Shown here in pieces: positions 5,209 to 6,127 of a stretch of 6,127 nucleotides of DNA. A program made the position numbers and the translations under genes. Origin of the DNA: Desulfobulbaceae bacterium UBA2213 (GTDB taxonomy: Bacteria; Desulfobacterota; Desulfobulbia; Desulfobulbales; Desulfocapsaceae); contig DCUN01000152.1 in assembly GCA_002327225.1 (NCBI GenBank), forward strand, positions 1 through 6,127. Reading direction: 5' to 3'. The stretch's first letter is position 1. Each line of letters starts with the position of its first letter. Below the pieces are notes generated by a model, which was not told where the DNA came from, did no database searches, and saw nothing but the letters and a program-made list of their open reading frames with translations.

Positions 5209-6114
5209 ATGCAATTCATACTCTCCAGACAGATTGAATCGGCTTTGGTCTTTCATCTCATGAAGTTTGCCTTTCATATTTTTGAAAAAAAGGTAGCTGA
5301 GTTGACGATGGAAGAGTATGCAGAGACATACCTGCAGGCCTGCCAGGAGATGGCCCTGCAGGAAAAGATTCTCCTCTCTGAGGCTGCCTGCGGGGTTGTC
5401 ATCCCGAAACAAGTGCTTCTCGCAAGCTATTCCTTCCTGCAGGCTGAGCATGGAGGAAGGAAGAGCTTCTTCCGCCACCTGCAAAAAAATAACCTGCAGG
5501 CAGCTGATTACCTCACCGCCCTGGAGAGTGATCTGCGGGTTGAGGCCATCTTGGCCAGGGTTGCCTTTCAGTCCGAGCCCGTAAGTGCTCAGGAGATTCA
5601 TGACTATTATCACAGCCGGCATGATCCCTTTTGTTTTCCGGAACAACGCCGGGCCCGTCATATCCTTATCTGCACCGAAAGTGAGGATGCACAACTGCCA
5701 AAAGAAATGCTCCGGCAACGGGCACACTCTCTTCATGCGCGTCTGCAGAAGGATTCGCAGGCCACGAACGAAGAGCGCGCCGAGACCTTTACCCGGGAGG
5801 CCCTGCTTCATTCTGACGCCACTACCGCCTGCGACGGCGGAGACTTAGGGAAGATCAGTCCCGGTGAGCTCTGCGCTGTACTGGATCATACTCTGTTTCA
5901 CCTTGCCGCAGGCGAGATCAGCCCGATCATCGAGACAGCCCAGGGATTTCACATTCTCTTCTGTGAGGCAATCCATCCAGGAGCCCGCTTAAATTTCCAG
6001 GAGGCCTGTCAGCAGATTCACCAGATCCTGACCAGAAAAAAAAGAATCACTGCCTGCAAGATATGGCTCAAATCGTTATTTCATAAAAATCCCGACCATG
6101 CTGAAACCCGCTGA
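5209..6114 (+). CDS. nifM: NifM-like peptidyl-prolyl cis-trans isomerase (nitrogenase maturation)
   Basis: This 301-residue protein resembles NifM of Azotobacter vinelandii along its whole length. NifM is a cytoplasmic parvulin-type isomerase needed to mature the nitrogenase iron protein NifH. The N-terminal helical part (1-125) carries CGVVIPKQVL (61-70), parallel to VGVVIPPSQL in NifM, and LRVEAILARV (109-118), parallel to LRVEAVLDCV. The parvulin domain spans about 145-255: RARHILI (148-154), GGDLGKISPGEL (210-221), LDHTLFHLAAGEISPIIE (225-242) and GFHILFCEAI (246-255), each with a close counterpart in NifM. The parvulin histidines H150 and H248 are present. No signal peptide is seen, which argues against the periplasmic PpiC, PpiD and SurA relatives. 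Four in-frame CCTGCAGG octamers (5331-5500) encode Leu-Gln pairs in predicted helices. The gene follows tcdA by 246 bp with its own Shine-Dalgarno. Whether nif genes lie downstream cannot be seen; only 13 bases remain. Confidence 0.88.
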   Translation: MQFILSRQIESALVFHLMKFAFHIFEKKVAELTMEEYAETYLQACQEMALQEKILLSEAACGVVIPKQVLLASYSFLQAEHGGRKSFFRHLQKNNLQAADYLTALESDLRVEAILARVAFQSEPVSAQEIHDYYHSRHDPFCFPEQRRARHILICTESEDAQLPKEMLRQRAHSLHARLQKDSQATNEERAETFTREALLHSDATTACDGGDLGKISPGELCAVLDHTLFHLAAGEISPIIETAQGFHILFCEAIHPGARLNFQEACQQIHQILTRKKRITACKIWLKSLFHKNPDHAETR

Positions 6115-6127
6115 ACACGCATCGAAC

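Noticed and set aside
5331..5500. Four CCTGCAGG octamers in 170 bp (5331, 5355, 5436, 5493), with a fifth at 3506, suggesting a restriction-site or binding-site cluster.
   Set aside because: The four copies in the nifM-like gene are in the same codon phase and encode Leu-Gln pairs in a helical region, so codon choice explains the cluster.

Overview
The window reads as chromosomal DNA from a Gram-negative bacterium. It encodes an outer-membrane TonB-dependent receptor with a Sec signal peptide, and a NifM-type parvulin, a protein otherwise known from nitrogen-fixing proteobacteria. A paired-REP (REPIN) element of the GTAG class also points to Pseudomonadota or a close relative. I cannot fix the genus, and a Desulfobacterota host is not excluded. 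Diazotrophy is suggested only by the nifM-like gene; no other nif gene is inside the window.

Layout. Positions 1-878 (minus strand) hold the first 292 codons of a TonB-dependent receptor that runs off the left edge. Positions 879-1467 are non-coding and rich in structure. A 333-bp segment (1028-1360) is bounded by 20-bp imperfect terminal inverted repeats (19/20 identical) and has TA at both outer edges, so it looks like a MITE or the ends of a decayed insertion sequence. A perfect 26-bp inverted repeat, a REPIN-like doublet, lies inside it. Between this element and the next gene are a short direct repeat and a 15-bp palindrome. Positions 1468-4962 (plus strand) carry four closely packed genes: an ABC ATPase, an ABC-2 type permease, a TatD-family metal-dependent hydrolase and a TcdA/ThiF-family tRNA-modifying enzyme. 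The last three overlap at their junctions. Positions 4963-5208 form a gap with an A11 tract and a possible sigma-70 promoter. Positions 5209-6114 (plus strand) encode the NifM-like peptidyl-prolyl isomerase.

How the genes fit together. The ATPase and permease should form one exporter of the DrrAB/NodIJ/NatAB type, with substrate unknown. tatD (4-nt overlap with the permease) and tcdA (38-nt overlap with tatD) look translationally coupled to it, although their housekeeping roles give no clue to the exporter's cargo. The nifM-like gene has its own strong Shine-Dalgarno sequence and a leader, so it may be a separate unit. The divergent receptor gene is separated from the exporter operon by the mobile-element-like block.

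No plainly new multi-gene system is visible. The parts most worth a second look are the nested MITE/REPIN structure, the nifM-like gene beside housekeeping genes, and the leader of the exporter operon, which lacks a Shine-Dalgarno sequence but carries a palindrome.
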